64,000 bases of DNA from positions 5,399,501 to 5,463,500 of the forward strand of contig NZ_CP108356.1 in NCBI RefSeq assembly GCF_036237315.1, given 5' to 3'. The notes beneath the pieces are model-generated. The model saw nothing but the letters and a program-made list of their open reading frames with translations. It did no database searches and was not told the origin of the DNA. The position numbers and the translations under genes were made by a program. This document shows, in pieces, positions 26,489-34,447 of this stretch. This stretch comes from Streptomyces sp. NBC_01351. Lineage in GTDB: Bacteria > Actinomycetota > Actinomycetes > Streptomycetales > Streptomycetaceae. Numbering within the stretch: position 1 is the stretch's first letter; each line of letters starts with the position of its first letter.

Positions 26489-27480
26489 CGGGAAGCCTCC
26501 CGTCCGCGCAGCAGCCGTGCCGCGCCCGCGATGACCAGCAGGATCAGGAACATCGCCCAGGCGATCGCCGAGGCCCGCCCGAGGTGGAGGTTCACCCAAC
26601 CCTGCTCGTACAGGTACAGCCCGAGCGTCTGGAACTGGTGGTCCGAGCCGCCCGTGGCGCCGGCCCCGCCGTTGAACAGCAGCGGCTCGCCGAAGAGCTG
26701 GGTCGCGCCGATCGTCGACACCACGCAGGTGAAGAAGATCGTCGGCCGGAGCGAGGGGACGGTGACGTGGATGAACTGCTGCCACCGGGAGGCCCCGTCC
26801 AGGGCCGCCGACTCGTACAGCTCGCCCGGCACGGCCTGCATGGCCGCCAGGTAGATCAGCGCGTTGTAGCCGGTCCACCGCCAGATCACGATGGTGGACA
26901 CCGCCAACTGCGAGGCGAAGGTGCCGTTCTGCCAGTCCACCGCGTCGAGACCGACCACCGACAGCGCCCAGTTGACCATGCCGTGGTCCCGGCCGAAGAG
27001 CAGCACGAAGACGAGCGTGGCCGCCGCCACCGAGGTCGCGTACGGGGTGAGCACCGCGACCCGGAAGAAGGCGGAGCCGCGCAACTTGTAGTTGAGCAGG
27101 TGGGCCAGGCCCAGCGCGATCGCCAGCTGCGGCACCGTGGACAGCAGCCCGATGGTGACCGTGTTGCGCAGGGCGTTCCAGAAGAACTCGTCGTCCCACA
27201 GGCGGGTGAAGTTCCTCAGCCCCACCCAGGTCATGGAGTCCGGATCGGTCAGCTCCACCTGGTGCAGCGCCGCCCAGCCCGTGTACAGCAGCGGGAACAG
27301 CCCGAAGGCGGCGAAGAAGAGGAAGAAGGGCGCCACGAAGGCGTACGGGCTCCAGCGCAGGTCCCACCGGTAGCGGCGCGAGCGCCACACCTGGCCGCGC
27401 CGGCCCCGGCCGCCCCCCTCCGCCGTCGGCCGCTTCGGGCCGACGGCGGAGGGGGACAGCACGGCCGTCTCGTCGGTCAC
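26485..27480 (-). CDS. cebF: Cello-oligosaccharide ABC transporter permease CebF-like
   Basis: 331 residues from a GTG at 27480. A cytoplasmic, Gly/Arg-rich N-terminus precedes six membrane segments ([20 protein letters not shown] first). The EAA loop is [20 protein letters not shown]. MalF-type partner of CebG. Overlaps cebG by 4 bp and starts 8 bp after the binding-protein gene. Confidence 0.9.
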   Translation of the reverse strand: MTDETAVLSPSAVGPKRPTAEGGGRGRRGQVWRSRRYRWDLRWSPYAFVAPFFLFFAAFGLFPLLYTGWAALHQVELTDPDSMTWVGLRNFTRLWDDEFFWNALRNTVTIGLLSTVPQLAIALGLAHLLNYKLRGSAFFRVAVLTPYATSVAAATLVFVLLFGRDHGMVNWALSVVGLDAVDWQNGTFASQLAVSTIVIWRWTGYNALIYLAAMQAVPGELYESAALDGASRWQQFIHVTVPSLRPTIFFTCVVSTIGATQLFGEPLLFNGGAGATGGSDHQFQTLGLYLYEQGWVNLHLGRASAIAWAMFLILLVIAGAARLLRGREASR

Positions 27481-27487
27481 GGGCGCC

Positions 27488-28816
27488 TCACTGGTCCAGA
27501 GCGTTGTCGATGGCCTTCACCGCGGCCTCCCAGCCCTCTTGCGGACTGCGCCCCTTCTGGTCGACCTGGAGCATCCCGATGTCCGCCAGGTTCTGCGCGA
27601 TCACCAGGTCCTTGGGCCCGACCACCGTCACCGGCACGCCCTCCGCCGCCTTCGCGAAGATCTCGCCGATCGGGGCCCCGCCGAAGTACTCGTGCTTCGC
27701 GCCCGACACCGACGCCAGCTTGTACGTGGCGTTCGCGCTCGGGAAACTGCCCCGCTTCTCGAAGAGCTTCGCCTGCTGCGCCGGGGCCGTCAGCCAGGCC
27801 GCCAGCTTCGCGGCCTCCTCGGCGTGCTTGCCCGCCTTCGGCACCACCAGGAAGGAGCCGCCCCAGTTGCTGGGCTTCGGTGCCTGCGCCACGTCCCACT
27901 TGTCCTTGCCCGCCGGACCGGCCTTGTCCTGGATGTAGCCGAGCATCCAGGCCGGGCAGGAGACGGTGGCGAAGGAGCCGTTGGCGAAGCCCTGGTCCCA
28001 GGTCGGCGTGAACTGCTGGAGCTTCGCGCTCAGCCCCTCGGTGGCGAAGGAGGCCGCCAGGTCGAAGGAGCCGCGCACCGCCGGGTTGGTCTTGTAGACG
28101 ACCTTGCCCTGGTCGTCGTAGAACCGCTGCGCGCTGCTGCCGGTCACCGCCGCCATCACGCCCGACGCGGAGTCCACGAAGGCCTTGCCGTCCCCGGCCT
28201 TCGCCTTGTAGGCCTTGCCGGCCTCCAGGTACTTGTTCCAGTCGCCCGCCCACAGCGCGCCGACCGCCGCCCGGTCCGTGGGCAGCCCGGCCGCCTCGAA
28301 GAGGTCCTTGCGGTAGCAGATGCCCTGCGGGCCTATGTCGGTGCCGAGGCCCACCGTGGCCCCGCCCTTGGCCGCGCTCGCCGTGCCCTGCGCCCACTTC
28401 CAGGGCAGGTAGGCGGCCTTGTCCACGCCGGGCACCTTGGCCAGGTCGACCAGCTTGTCGGCCTGGGTGGCGGTGATCTCCGCGATGTTGTTGACCTCGA
28501 CGGCCTGGATGTCGGCGAGCCCGCTGCCCGTGCCCAGGTGGGTGAGCAGCTGCGGGTAGTAGTTCTCGTTCCGCTCGATGGAGGTCTGCTCGATGCGGAT
28601 CCCGGGATTCTGCGCCATGTACTCGTCGTAGAGCCCGGCCTCCTGGAGGCCGAAGGCCCCGAAGACCCCGACGGTGAGGGTGGTCCTGGCCTTGCCGTCG
28701 CCGGCCGGGGAACTCGGGCCGGCCTGCTCGGCGGGATCCTCGGCGCATCCGGCGAGGAGGAGGGCGGCCGCGCCGATCAGACCGGCCGTGGTGACAAGGG
28801 TTCTTCGGGCTGGCAT
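27488..28816 (-). CDS. cebE: Cello-oligosaccharide-binding lipoprotein CebE-like
   Basis: 442 residues. A lipoprotein signal peptide ends at the lipobox LLAGC (Cys24). The rest is a solute-binding protein of the extracellular sugar class (TLTVGVFGAFGLQEAG, NGSFATVSCPAWMLGYIQD, WGGSFLVVPKAGKHAEEAAK). It captures cellobiose/cellotriose outside the membrane for CebFG. Promoter-proximal gene of the operon; its start is 51 bp from a perfect CebR operator. Naming relies on the operator and order, since sequence alone shows only the sugar-binding class. Confidence 0.88.
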   Translation of the reverse strand: MPARRTLVTTAGLIGAAALLLAGCAEDPAEQAGPSSPAGDGKARTTLTVGVFGAFGLQEAGLYDEYMAQNPGIRIEQTSIERNENYYPQLLTHLGTGSGLADIQAVEVNNIAEITATQADKLVDLAKVPGVDKAAYLPWKWAQGTASAAKGGATVGLGTDIGPQGICYRKDLFEAAGLPTDRAAVGALWAGDWNKYLEAGKAYKAKAGDGKAFVDSASGVMAAVTGSSAQRFYDDQGKVVYKTNPAVRGSFDLAASFATEGLSAKLQQFTPTWDQGFANGSFATVSCPAWMLGYIQDKAGPAGKDKWDVAQAPKPSNWGGSFLVVPKAGKHAEEAAKLAAWLTAPAQQAKLFEKRGSFPSANATYKLASVSGAKHEYFGGAPIGEIFAKAAEGVPVTVVGPKDLVIAQNLADIGMLQVDQKGRSPQEGWEAAVKAIDNALDQ

Positions 28817-28866
28817 CTGGGTCCTCCCTGAAGGACGGAACGTGCCGGGTGTCGCGTGTCACAATG

Positions 28867-28880
28867 TGGGAGCGCTCCCA
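28867..28880. promoter_or_regulatory. CebR operator
   Basis: Perfect 14-bp palindrome TGGGAGCGCTCCCA between divergent cebE and cebR. It is identical to the published CebR box that is released by cellobiose/cellotriose. Its position suits repression of both cebE and cebR itself. Confidence 0.93.
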
Positions 28881-28918
28881 CAGTCGTCAAGGGGTAGATT
28901 CGCATCCGGGAGGAAGCC

Positions 28919-29959
28919 ATGAACGGGCATGCGCGCGGTGGGGGACGGCCGACGCTCGAGGAGGTCGCCGCGCGGGCCGGAGTCGGCCGGGGCACGGTCT
29001 CCCGGGTGGTCAACGGTTCCTCCAAGGTCAGCGAGCGGACCAGGGTCGCCGTCGAGCGGGCCGTCGCCGAGCTGGGGTACGTGCCCAACCGCGCGGCCAG
29101 GGCGCTCGCCGCCAACCGGACGGACGCCATCGCGCTCGTGATCCCCGAGCCCGAGTCGCGCTTCTTCGCCGAGCCGTACTTCTCCGACGTGGTCCGCGGG
29201 GTCGGCGCCGCCCTCGCCGAGACCGACGTCCAGCTCGTCCTCACCCTGGCGGGCGGCGACCGCGAGCGCCGGCGCCTGGCCCAGTACCTGACCGGCCACC
29301 GCGTCGACGGGGTGCTGCTCGTCTCCGTCCACGCGGGCGACCCGCTGCCGGAGATGCTCGCCGAGCTCGGCATCCCGACGGTGATCAGCGGCCGCCGCTC
29401 CGCCGACGAGCCGCTGCCCTGCGTGGACTCCGACAACCTGGCGGGCGCCGCCGAGGCCGTACGCCACCTCCTGGGCCGGGGCCGGCGCGCGATAGCCACG
29501 ATCACCGGCCCGCTGGACGTGTACGGGGCCCAGTGCCGCCTCGACGGCTACCGGCAGGCGCTGGCGGCCGCCGGACACCCCGTCGACGAGGAACTGATCG
29601 CGATCGGCGACTTCACCGAGGACGGCGGCCGCCGGGCCATGCGCGAGCTGCTGGAGCGCCGCCCCGCGCTGGACGCGGTCTTCGCGTGCTCGGACGTCAT
29701 GGCGGCCGGCGCCCGCCGGGAGCTGCGCGCGGCCGGGCGCCGGATCCCCGAGGACGTGGCACTGGTCGGCTTCGACGACTCGGTGGTGGCCCGGCACATG
29801 GACCCGCCGCTGACCAGCGTCCGCCAGCCCATCGAGGAGATGGGCCGGACCATGGCGCGGATGCTGCTGGAGCGGATCGGCGGCGCGGGGGATTCCGGTG
29901 GGGCCGGGGACGTGGGCGTCGTCCTGCCGAACCGGCTCGTGGTCCGGGAATCCTCCTGA
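28919..29959 (+). CDS. cebR: LacI-family cellobiose regulator CebR
   Basis: 346 residues. The N-terminal LacI helix-turn-helix is TLEEVAARAGVGRGTVSRVVNGS with hinge helix VPNRAARALAANRTD. It is followed by the periplasmic-binding-like sensor (IALVIPEPESRFF, DGVLLVSVHAGDPLPE, GFDDSVVARHMDPPLTSVRQ). Divergent from cebEFG-bglC with the CebR box between them. In plant-pathogenic Streptomyces CebR also gates virulence genes; no such genes are seen here. A terminator follows. Confidence 0.92.
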   Translation: MNGHARGGGRPTLEEVAARAGVGRGTVSRVVNGSSKVSERTRVAVERAVAELGYVPNRAARALAANRTDAIALVIPEPESRFFAEPYFSDVVRGVGAALAETDVQLVLTLAGGDRERRRLAQYLTGHRVDGVLLVSVHAGDPLPEMLAELGIPTVISGRRSADEPLPCVDSDNLAGAAEAVRHLLGRGRRAIATITGPLDVYGAQCRLDGYRQALAAAGHPVDEELIAIGDFTEDGGRRAMRELLERRPALDAVFACSDVMAAGARRELRAAGRRIPEDVALVGFDDSVVARHMDPPLTSVRQPIEEMGRTMARMLLERIGGAGDSGGAGDVGVVLPNRLVVRESS

Positions 29960-29966
29960 GAACGCA

Positions 29967-30002
29967 GAAGACCCCGGTCCGCTTCCGCGAACCGGGGTCT
30001 TC
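29967..30002 (+). terminator. Terminator after cebR
   Basis: Inverted repeat GAAGACCCCGGT / ACCGGGGTCTTC with a 12-base centre, 8 bp after the cebR stop. It lies 6 bp from the 3' end of tRNA-His on the other strand. Confidence 0.8.
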
Positions 30003-30008
30003 CCGCAG

Positions 30009-30082
30009 GGTGAGTGACGGGACTTGAACCCGCGGCCACCTGGACCACAACCAGGTGCTCTACCAACTGAGCTACACCCACC
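30009..30082 (-). tRNA. tRNA-His (GUG)
   Basis: Minus-strand cloverleaf with anticodon loop TTGTGGT (GUG), D-arm AGCTCAGTTGGTAGAGC and T-arm GGGTTCAAGTCCC. The extra 5' G opposite C73, a hallmark of tRNA-His, is encoded. No encoded CCA. Sits between cebR and orn, the arrangement I recall in S. coelicolor. Confidence 0.97.
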
Positions 30083-30175
30083 ATGTCCGGTCGGAGAACC
30101 GACCGGCCGAAGAAAAGGGTACAGGGTCCGGGAGGGTGCTCGCTCCCCCCTTTCCCCGCGCCCGCTCCGGGGAGG

Positions 30176-30778
30176 CTATTCGGTGGGCACCACGTGCTTG
30201 GCGGCGATGGACCGCGCGGTGTCCGTGTCGGGCCCGGGCTGCGGTACGAAGACCGCCTCGCGGTAGTAGCGCAGCTCGGCGATGGACTCCTTGATGTCCG
30301 CGAGCGCCCGGTGGTTGCCGTTCTTCGGCGGGCTGTTGAAGTACGCCCGCGGGTACCAGCGGCGCGCCAGCTCCTTGATCGAGGACACGTCCACGATCCG
30401 GTAGTGCAGGTGGCTCTCCAGCGCGGGCATGTCGCGCAGCAGGAAGCCGCGGTCGGTGCCGACCGTGTTTCCGCAGAGCGGCGCCTTGCGGGGCTCCTTC
30501 ACGTGCTCCCGTACGTAGGCCAGGACCTGCGCCTCGGCATCCGCGAGGGTGGTCCCGCCGGCCAGCTCGTCGAGCAGGCCGGAGGAGGTGTGCATCTCGC
30601 GCACCACGTCGGGCATGGTCTCCAGGGACGCGTCCGGCGGGCGGATCACGATGTCCACGCCTTCGCCGAGCACGTTGAGCTCCGAGTCGGTGACCAGTGC
30701 GGCCACCTCGATAAGTGCGTCGTCCGTCAACGAGAGCCCGGTCATCTCGCAGTCGATCCACACCATGCGATCGTTCAT
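30176..30778 (-). CDS. orn: Oligoribonuclease
   Basis: 200 residues from ATG 30778 with AAGGTGG upstream. DEDDh exonuclease motifs: [11 protein letters not shown] (Asp-x-Glu), [18 protein letters not shown] (Asp), and [14 protein letters not shown] (His...Asp). It degrades 2-5-nt RNAs and pGpG, the product of c-di-GMP phosphodiesterases, so it finishes the pathway of the EAL protein at 3112. In Streptomyces orn (ornA) lies next to adpA and is needed for normal growth and sporulation. Confidence 0.95.
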   Translation of the reverse strand: MNDRMVWIDCEMTGLSLTDDALIEVAALVTDSELNVLGEGVDIVIRPPDASLETMPDVVREMHTSSGLLDELAGGTTLADAEAQVLAYVREHVKEPRKAPLCGNTVGTDRGFLLRDMPALESHLHYRIVDVSSIKELARRWYPRAYFNSPPKNGNHRALADIKESIAELRYYREAVFVPQPGPDTDTARSIAAKHVVPTE

Positions 30779-30895
30779 GTGTCCCACCTTATGCGGTAGC
30801 CCGGGGCCCGGACCGCATATGCGGAAGCTGCGCGGAAGGTCCCCCACCGGTGGTGACCGATGGAGGACCTTCCCTTGCCGTACCCGTCGTGTGGG

Positions 30896-32068
30896 TTACG
30901 CGTGTTCGCGCAGGACCCGGCCCGGAGCGTAGAGCTCCGTCACCGTCGGGCCCGCCGCGGCCAGCGCGGCCGCGGCCCGCTGGGGCTGCGGGGTGCGCTG
31001 GTGGGGTACCGGAGCCGTCTGCAGCTCGGACACCTGCGCCACGTCGGCCTGCGGCCGGCGTGCCCGGTAGGCCGAGCGGTAGGCGGCCGGGGAGGACCCC
31101 AGCTGCCGGCGGAAGTGACCGCGCAGGGCGACCGGCGAGCGGAACCCGCAGCGCCCGGCGACCTCGTCGACCGAGTAGTCGGAGGTCTCCAGCAGCCGCT
31201 GTGCCTGGAGCACCCGCTGGGTGATCAGCCACTGCAGCGGCGCGCTGCCGGTCAGTGAGCGGAACCGCCGGTCGAAGGTGCGCCTGCTCATGTAGGCGCG
31301 GGCCGCCAGCGTCTCCACGTCGAACTGCTCGTGGAGGTGTTCCAGTGCCCAGGCGACGACCTCGGCCAGCGGGTCGGCGCCGATCTCCTCCGGCAGCGAC
31401 CGGTCGAGGTAGCGCTCCTGGCCACCCGTGCGGCGCGGAGGTACGACGAGCCGGCGGGCCAGTGCCCCGGCCGCCTCGCTGCCGTGGTCCGAGCGCACGA
31501 TGTGCAGGCACAGGTCGATTCCGGCCGCGGTGCCCGCGGACGTGAGCACGTCGCCGTCGTCGACGAACAGCTCGCGCGGATCGACGTGGACGGACGGGTA
31601 GCGCTTGGCCAGCGTCGGCGCGTACATCCAGTGCGTCGTCGCGGGCCGGCCGTCGAGCAGACCGGCGGCGGCGAGCACGAAGGCTCCCGTGCACAGTCCG
31701 ACGATCCGGGCACCCTCCTCGTGCGCCAGACGCAGTGCGTCGAGCGCCTCCGGAGGCGGCGGTGAAGTGATGGAACGCCACGCGGGCACGACGACCGTGC
31801 CTGCCCGGGCGATCGCCTCCAACCCGTATGGCGCGGTCAGTTCGAGTCCGCCGGTGGTCCGCAGCGGACCGTCCTCCCCGGCGCACACGAGCAGTCGATA
31901 GCGTGGAACTCCCGCGTCCTGCCGGTCAATGCCGAACACGGAAAGTGGAATGGAGCTCTCGAAGATCGGCCCGCCGCTGAACAGCAGCACCGCGACGATC
32001 TCCCTGCGGCGACGCCCCGCGAGCTTCCGGCCCGCGTCAGCGACGACTGCGGTGGAATCCTGGCTCAT
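30896..32068 (-). CDS. adpA: AdpA, central AraC-family developmental regulator
   Basis: 390 residues. The N-terminal DJ-1/PfpI-like (GATase1) dimerisation domain (IVAVLLFSGGPIFESSIPLS, GLCTGAFVLAAAGLLDG) is followed by a double AraC/XylS helix-turn-helix (DVETLAARAYMSRRTFDRRF, SVDEVAGRCGFRSPVALRGH). The C-terminal tail of about 60 residues is variable. Order with orn, tRNA-His and cebR identifies it as the AdpA orthologue, the pleiotropic activator of aerial growth and secondary metabolism. Odd point: reading the whole gene shows no TTA codon (no TAA trinucleotide on the + strand within its limits), whereas adpA genes are known for a conserved TTA that makes them bldA-dependent. Confidence 0.95.
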   Translation of the reverse strand: MSQDSTAVVADAGRKLAGRRRREIVAVLLFSGGPIFESSIPLSVFGIDRQDAGVPRYRLLVCAGEDGPLRTTGGLELTAPYGLEAIARAGTVVVPAWRSITSPPPPEALDALRLAHEEGARIVGLCTGAFVLAAAGLLDGRPATTHWMYAPTLAKRYPSVHVDPRELFVDDGDVLTSAGTAAGIDLCLHIVRSDHGSEAAGALARRLVVPPRRTGGQERYLDRSLPEEIGADPLAEVVAWALEHLHEQFDVETLAARAYMSRRTFDRRFRSLTGSAPLQWLITQRVLQAQRLLETSDYSVDEVAGRCGFRSPVALRGHFRRQLGSSPAAYRSAYRARRPQADVAQVSELQTAPVPHQRTPQPQRAAAALAAAGPTVTELYAPGRVLREHA

Positions 32069-32444
32069 GGCGCTAAGCCCCCCTTGGGTGTCGCGACTCC
32101 TTGGTCTGGTCGCACCTGCACGTTTCCCCTCGGCCTTGCACGTGGATCCCCCGCCGTAAATACATGATCGAATCTACTGCGTCCCGTGGTGTCGGCGTGA
32201 CAAGTTCAGCACGCAGCGCTATGTCGACTTCTCAACTTGGCGAAAAGCATTCGATCAGGAACCGTTCCGCTCCGCTACCGGCACGGGAAGGGTTCCGTCC
32301 GCGCGTGGCCAGTACCCATAGGGTCGGGACGCCCCTCCGGCTCTGTCGTCCCTGGTGGTAGGGGGGTTGGGGGGACATTCCGGCAAGGAGGCAACTGTGC
32401 CGGGAAGTTGGCTGAAAACATGCGGGTGTGGGTGTGCGAATCAG
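32069..32444. other. adpA upstream region with a possible short ORF
   Basis: About 375 bp with lower GC than the surroundings, expected to hold the long regulated adpA promoter/leader. On the + strand AAGGAGG (32385) stands five bases before a GTG at 32397 that opens MPGSWLKTCGCGCANQSV and stays open into the antisense of the next gene. No other coding sequence is convincing. Confidence 0.5.
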
Positions 32445-32858
32445 TCAGTCCTGCGGGTCGGGGGACTCGGAGGCGTGGCAGCCGCGGCGCCCGGCGGCCC
32501 CGCCGCGCGAGTGCCGGCGGCGGTGAGCGGGCGGAAGGTGCTCCTCCGAGAGCACCCGGGCCGCGGCCCGTTGCGTCTTCTCCGAATGGCGCAGCAGCAC
32601 CCGGCAGGCGGCCGTGACGGCGACCAGGCCGAGGGTCGCGACCGCGGCCCCGCCGTACGAGGTCCCGTAGACGACGAGGACCACGGGCACGAGCAGGCAG
32701 CTGAAGGCGGCCCAGCGCACGACGTCACCCGCGGGGTCGTCGTGGTGCCGTCCCGCGGGGTGCACGGACGGGTGAAGGGGTGAGCGGGGGGACGGGACGG
32801 ACTGCGTCGGCTGAGCGGGCTGGACGGGCTGGACGGGGTGAACCGGATGGCCGGGCAC
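32445..32858 (-). CDS. Small two-helix membrane protein, conserved hypothetical
   Basis: 137 residues from a GTG at 32858 with GGGAG 8 bases upstream. The first 45 residues are His/Pro/Gln-rich, followed by two hydrophobic helices (VVRWAAFSCLLVPVVLVVYG and AAVATLGLVAVTAACRVLL) and a basic, cytoplasmic-type tail (RVLSEEHLPPAHRRRHSRG). No family recognised. It lies upstream of adpA in the same direction and its tail overlaps a possible antisense ORF. Confidence 0.65.
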   Translation of the reverse strand: MPGHPVHPVQPVQPAQPTQSVPSPRSPLHPSVHPAGRHHDDPAGDVVRWAAFSCLLVPVVLVVYGTSYGGAAVATLGLVAVTAACRVLLRHSEKTQRAAARVLSEEHLPPAHRRRHSRGGAAGRRGCHASESPDPQD

Positions 32859-33179
32859 GGCGTACTCCCTGCGGGCTCTTACCTGAAGGTCGGACGCATG
32901 CCCAACGCCGCGCGGCGGGCCTCGGTCACTGCGCGCACGGGTGGCGCGGACCCGACCTCGTCACTGGCTGTAGGGGACAGCGGCCATTGCCAAGGCGCGC
33001 TCGCTCCGGCATGCTCCCTGGGACGCTCTCCAAGGGCGGCAAGCCCTGTGCAGGACAGGAGTGTCGCCGTACCCTGGTGGGTATGGGCTTGGGAAGATGC
33101 TTCCCGGACAGAGCTCCGTCACACTGCGTCGCCAATTACCCCTGTTGCTTCCTCCAAGGACCTCTTCGCCGAGACACCC
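32859..33179. other. Intergenic region upstream of the universal stress gene
   Basis: About 320 bp between a divergent pair. Reading frames here are open only by GC bias. I see no ribosome site or protein-like sequence before the ATG at 33180. Confidence 0.5.
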
Positions 33180-33713
33180 ATGGCCGGTCACGAATTCTCC
33201 GAACCCGCGGACCGCAAGCGCAAGCGGCTAGCCGACCCCGAGTCGGCCGCCGATCTGCGCCCGGCGGAACAGCCGCGCCTTGCCTGCGACCCTGCCTTCC
33301 GGCACGGAGTCGTTGTGGGATTCGACGGATCCACTTCCAGTGAGCGAGCCCTGGCCTATGCCATTGGCATGGCCCGCCGCTCCGGATCCGGTCTGATCAT
33401 CGTCCATGTCGCCAACCGGCTGCCCACCACCGTGTGGGCCGGCTGCGAGCCCCCGGTCTTCGTCGACGTGCCGGACCACCGCACCGAGGTGCTCGGGCTG
33501 GAGTTGGCCTGCGCGGACTACCTGGCGGAAGTGCCGTGGATCCTGGTCGAGCGCGGTGGTGACATCTGCCACGAGCTGGAGGAGGTCGGCCGGGAGTATT
33601 CGGCCGACGCCATCGTGGTGGGTTCGACGCACGGGATCGTGGGCCGGATCTTCGGATCCGTGGCCGGCCGACTGGCAAAACGCGCACAGCGACCAGTCGT
33701 TGTCATTCCGTGA
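33180..33713 (+). CDS. Universal stress protein (UspA family)
   Basis: 177 residues. A 40-residue basic leader, then one Usp domain: VVVGFDGSTSSERALAYAIGMA at the start (Asp of strand 1) and the ATP-binding signature VVGSTHGIVGRIFGSVAGRL, followed by RPVVVIP. The G-2x-G-9x-G(S/T) pattern is intact, so ATP binding is likely. Divergent from 32445-32858. Dormancy or redox stress role by family only. Confidence 0.88.
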   Translation: MAGHEFSEPADRKRKRLADPESAADLRPAEQPRLACDPAFRHGVVVGFDGSTSSERALAYAIGMARRSGSGLIIVHVANRLPTTVWAGCEPPVFVDVPDHRTEVLGLELACADYLAEVPWILVERGGDICHELEEVGREYSADAIVVGSTHGIVGRIFGSVAGRLAKRAQRPVVVIP

Positions 33714-33811
33714 CCGCTTGTTAAGCCGATTGTGCGGTTGTGCACCCGTGTAAAGGGTAGATAAGTGCTGCTGGGACGCAGCAAACAACTGCAGATCGAA
33801 GGGAGCCCGCC

Positions 33812-34378
33812 GTGGACAATGGTGTCTCTGCGGGAAGCACGGCCTCGACTTCGACCCTGGGGAACATCGCCCTGGGTCTCACCCTTCTCGCATTCGGTAT
33901 CGGCCACACCGGCGTCATCGACGGCGTGACCGCGGCCAGTTCCGTGTCGCTCGCCATGTACGTCGGCGGCGTCGCGCTGTTCCTCCTCGGGCTCATGGAG
34001 TACCGGGGCGGCAACGGGTTCAACGGCACCGCGTTCGCGGGCCTCGGCATCTTCTGGTTCACGTGGGCCAAGGGTGCGGGAGCCGCGGCCTCCGGCGACG
34101 CAGCCGGAACGTTTCTTGTCCTCTTCGCACTGCTCACGCTGAGCCTCACGCTCGCCGCGGCGAGCGGTCTGTTCAGCCAGGGCGTCTACGCACTGCTGAC
34201 CCTGTCCCTCCTCCTGCTGGCGATAGGCGCGTTCGCCGACAGCGGCGGGCTCGCCAAGGCCGGCGGCTGGGTCGCCGCCGTGTCCGGTCTGCTGGCCTGG
34301 TACGGGGCCACTGCGGCCCTGGCGCACTGGCCGATGGCCTTCGGCAAGGCACGCGGAGGCGCGGTCGCCGCGAGCTGA
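33812..34378 (+). CDS. Acetate uptake transporter-family (GPR1/FUN34/YaaH-like) membrane protein
   Basis: 188 residues from a GTG preceded by GAAGGGAG. Six hydrophobic helices fill nearly the whole chain, starting STLGNIALGLTLLAFGIGHTG. The arrangement is that of the AceTr (SatP/YaaH) family. The N-terminal signature N-P-[AV]-P-[LF]-G-L is altered here to N-I-A-L-G-L, so substrate handling may differ. A strong terminator follows within 14 bp. Likely moves acetate or succinate across the membrane; inferred. Confidence 0.82.
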   Translation: MDNGVSAGSTASTSTLGNIALGLTLLAFGIGHTGVIDGVTAASSVSLAMYVGGVALFLLGLMEYRGGNGFNGTAFAGLGIFWFTWAKGAGAAASGDAAGTFLVLFALLTLSLTLAAASGLFSQGVYALLTLSLLLLAIGAFADSGGLAKAGGWVAAVSGLLAWYGATAALAHWPMAFGKARGGAVAAS

Positions 34379-34391
34379 ACGGCGCCACATG

Positions 34392-34428
34392 GAAGAACCC
34401 CCGTGCGCGGTGCGCACGGGGGTTCTTC
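34392..34428. terminator. Bidirectional terminator between transporter and glmS
   Basis: 17-bp perfect stem GAAGAACCCCCGTGCGC / GCGCACGGGGGTTCTTC with a GGT loop, between two convergent genes. Confidence 0.88.
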
Positions 34429-34447
34429 GTCGTACTCGCCGGATCGG

